From: Deinococcus alpinitundrae
GTDB lineage: Bacteria; Deinococcota; Deinococci; Deinococcales; Deinococcaceae
Direction of reading: 5' to 3'
Assembly (NCBI RefSeq): GCF_009982895.1
Contig: NZ_WXZL01000001.1
Coordinates: 248,001 to 312,000 of the forward strand
Length of the DNA: 64,000 bases
Position 1 is the stretch's first letter. Each line of letters starts with the position of its first letter. A program made the translations under genes and the position numbers. Shown in pieces: positions 63,056 through 64,000 of the stretch. The notes beneath the pieces are model-generated. The model had not been told where the DNA came from. It made no database searches and worked only from the letters and a program-made list of their open reading frames with translations.

Positions 63056-64000
63056 TTAGAGAGTGGCGCGCACCTGCCCGATGCGGGCGGCCAACTCGCC
63101 CCCGACTTTGTGGAAGCGCACGCCCCGCGTTTCCAGGTCCTGCACGATGAAGGCCTGCTGCACGCTGCGAACCTCGGTATTACTGCGCCAGCCGTCTTGC
63201 TGGTGGCCGAAGTCGTCGGCGCACAGAAAAGTGTGGGCGTAACGGCCCTTGGCAGCGTCGGCCAGGGCGTGCAACTCGGGCAGGGCGGTGCGGCACACCA
63301 GGTACGACCACATCAGGGTGGTGGCGGCGGTGGTGTCCACGAACAGGTAACGGCCCTGGCCCGGCGTGCGGACGGCCTCATCTTCCAGGGCGCGGTGGCC
63401 CAGGGCGATTTCCAGGAAGTGTTCGGGGGTGAGGTGGCCGTCCTCGCGCTCGTAGATGTCGCGGCCATACTCGCGAACGAAGTGGCTGCCGAAGTCGCCT
63501 GCCAGCGCCGCCGCCAGGGTGCTTTTGCCCGTGCTCTCCGCGCCGACCAGGGCCACCCGCTCCACGAAATGCGCGTAGACCAGCGGGTTCAGGAAGTGCC
63601 GCGAGGCGTGAACGTCGGCGCGGATGGCCGTGCCGCTGGTCGGCGTCTGGCGGCGCTCTGGGTCGAAGGGCAGGTGAGCGATGTTCAGGCACTCGGCCAG
63701 CGGGGAGCCATAGGCTTCGCTGGTGACGACCACATCCGGGCGCACGTTCCAGGTGTCCAGCACGACTTTGACATACTGCTGATGCTCGGCGTCGGGGGCG
63801 TCGTTGAGCGGCGGGTTGGGCGCGTCGGGGAGCAGAGTGAGTTGCGGAAACAGGTGGGCCGGGAAGACCTCGCGCAGCCAGCCCCGGCGCAGGGGCGAGG
63901 GCATACTCGGGAAGTCGGGGCGGCTGTAGACCCACACACTGACCCGCTGGCACCGGGCAAGCGCAAAGCGGATCAGCGCCTCGTGTCCGGCGTGCAGGGG
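63056..64000 (-). CDS. nadR: NadR-like NMN adenylyltransferase / ribosylnicotinamide kinase (start cut by window edge)
   Basis: 315 codons are visible without a start. The frame enters at PLHAGHEALIRFALARC, carrying the HxGH nucleotidyl-transfer motif. It passes TSEAYGSPLAECLN and ISGTAIRAD-like (TSGTAIRADVHASRHF) contacts, and then has the kinase P-loop GAESTGKSTLAAALAG and REYGRDIYE. This two-domain order is NadR of the NAD salvage pathway. The N-terminal helix-turn-helix of enterobacterial NadR probably does not fit, but the true start is outside the window. Confidence 0.88.
   Translation of the reverse strand, partial: PLHAGHEALIRFALARCQRVSVWVYSRPDFPSMPSPLRRGWLREVFPAHLFPQLTLLPDAPNPPLNDAPDAEHQQYVKVVLDTWNVRPDVVVTSEAYGSPLAECLNIAHLPFDPERRQTPTSGTAIRADVHASRHFLNPLVYAHFVERVALVGAESTGKSTLAAALAGDFGSHFVREYGRDIYEREDGHLTPEHFLEIALGHRALEDEAVRTPGQGRYLFVDTTAATTLMWSYLVCRTALPELHALADAAKGRYAHTFLCADDFGHQQDGWRSNTEVRSVQQAFIVQDLETRGVRFHKVGGELAARIGQVRATL

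Overview
The window looks like a piece of a Deinococcus chromosome. It is GC-rich, it has a pilMNO-PilP/W-like-pilQ cluster followed by aro genes as in Deinococcus-Thermus, and it uses many leaderless start codons. At least a dozen genes have a TANNNT -10 box ending only 5-9 bases before the ATG or GTG, with no Shine-Dalgarno sequence between. The genus call is an inference from content and style; no database was searched.

Layout. 1-11.3 kb: an L-rhamnose cluster of the rhizobial type. rhaR-rhaI-rhaD run leftwards, and rhaM-rhaT-rhaP-rhaQ, two tandem solute-binding genes and an arabinose/fucose-isomerase-like gene run rightwards. No rhamnulokinase is in the window. 11.4-12.1 kb: a lone SDR enzyme. 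12.3-19.1 kb: the type IV pilus/DNA-uptake operon, ending in a secretin with tandem N-domain repeats. 19.3-23.6 kb: aroC, aroK, aroB, aroQ and an esterase. 23.7-24.9 kb: a Na+/H+ antiporter broken by an internal deletion and frameshift. 24.9-28.1 kb: a YnbA/YnbB-like phospholipid cassette with a PlsC acyltransferase and a methyltransferase. 28.5-29.5 kb: an orphan NarL-type response regulator at an apparent deletion junction. 29.6-31.8 kb: thrS behind a predicted leader peptide and terminator hairpin. 31.8-33.5 kb: a low-GC hypothetical gene, an IS4-type remnant and a PadR regulator whose partner gene is destroyed.

33.6-51.5 kb: tRNA-Met(CAT) and tRNA-Val(CAC), then an apparent genomic island. 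The 3' part of tRNA-Val and its terminator are repeated 17.7 kb downstream (84 bp, 2 mismatches). The island carries an IS5-type remnant, a GAF histidine kinase, two metallo-beta-lactamase-fold hydrolases, a winged-helix protein, a PAS-GGDEF-GAF-HD-GYP c-di-GMP protein, an MFS efflux pump, a quinone reductase-like flavoprotein, an epoxide hydrolase, an exported alpha/beta hydrolase, a DUF6766-like membrane protein and an APC transporter. No integrase is recognisable, so it is probably immobile.

51.6-64 kb: core genome again. There is a branched-chain amino-acid binding protein, a glycine cleavage operon gcvT-gcvH-(P-loop kinase)-gcvP, a class A penicillin-binding protein, a serine beta-lactamase-fold protein with an in-frame leader stop, a small conserved-looking protein, a TM2-domain protein and the 3' part of a NadR-like NMN adenylyltransferase/kinase. 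The most promising loose ends are the lipid cassette, the thrS leader, the tRNA-Val island and the gene remnants at deletion or insertion junctions.
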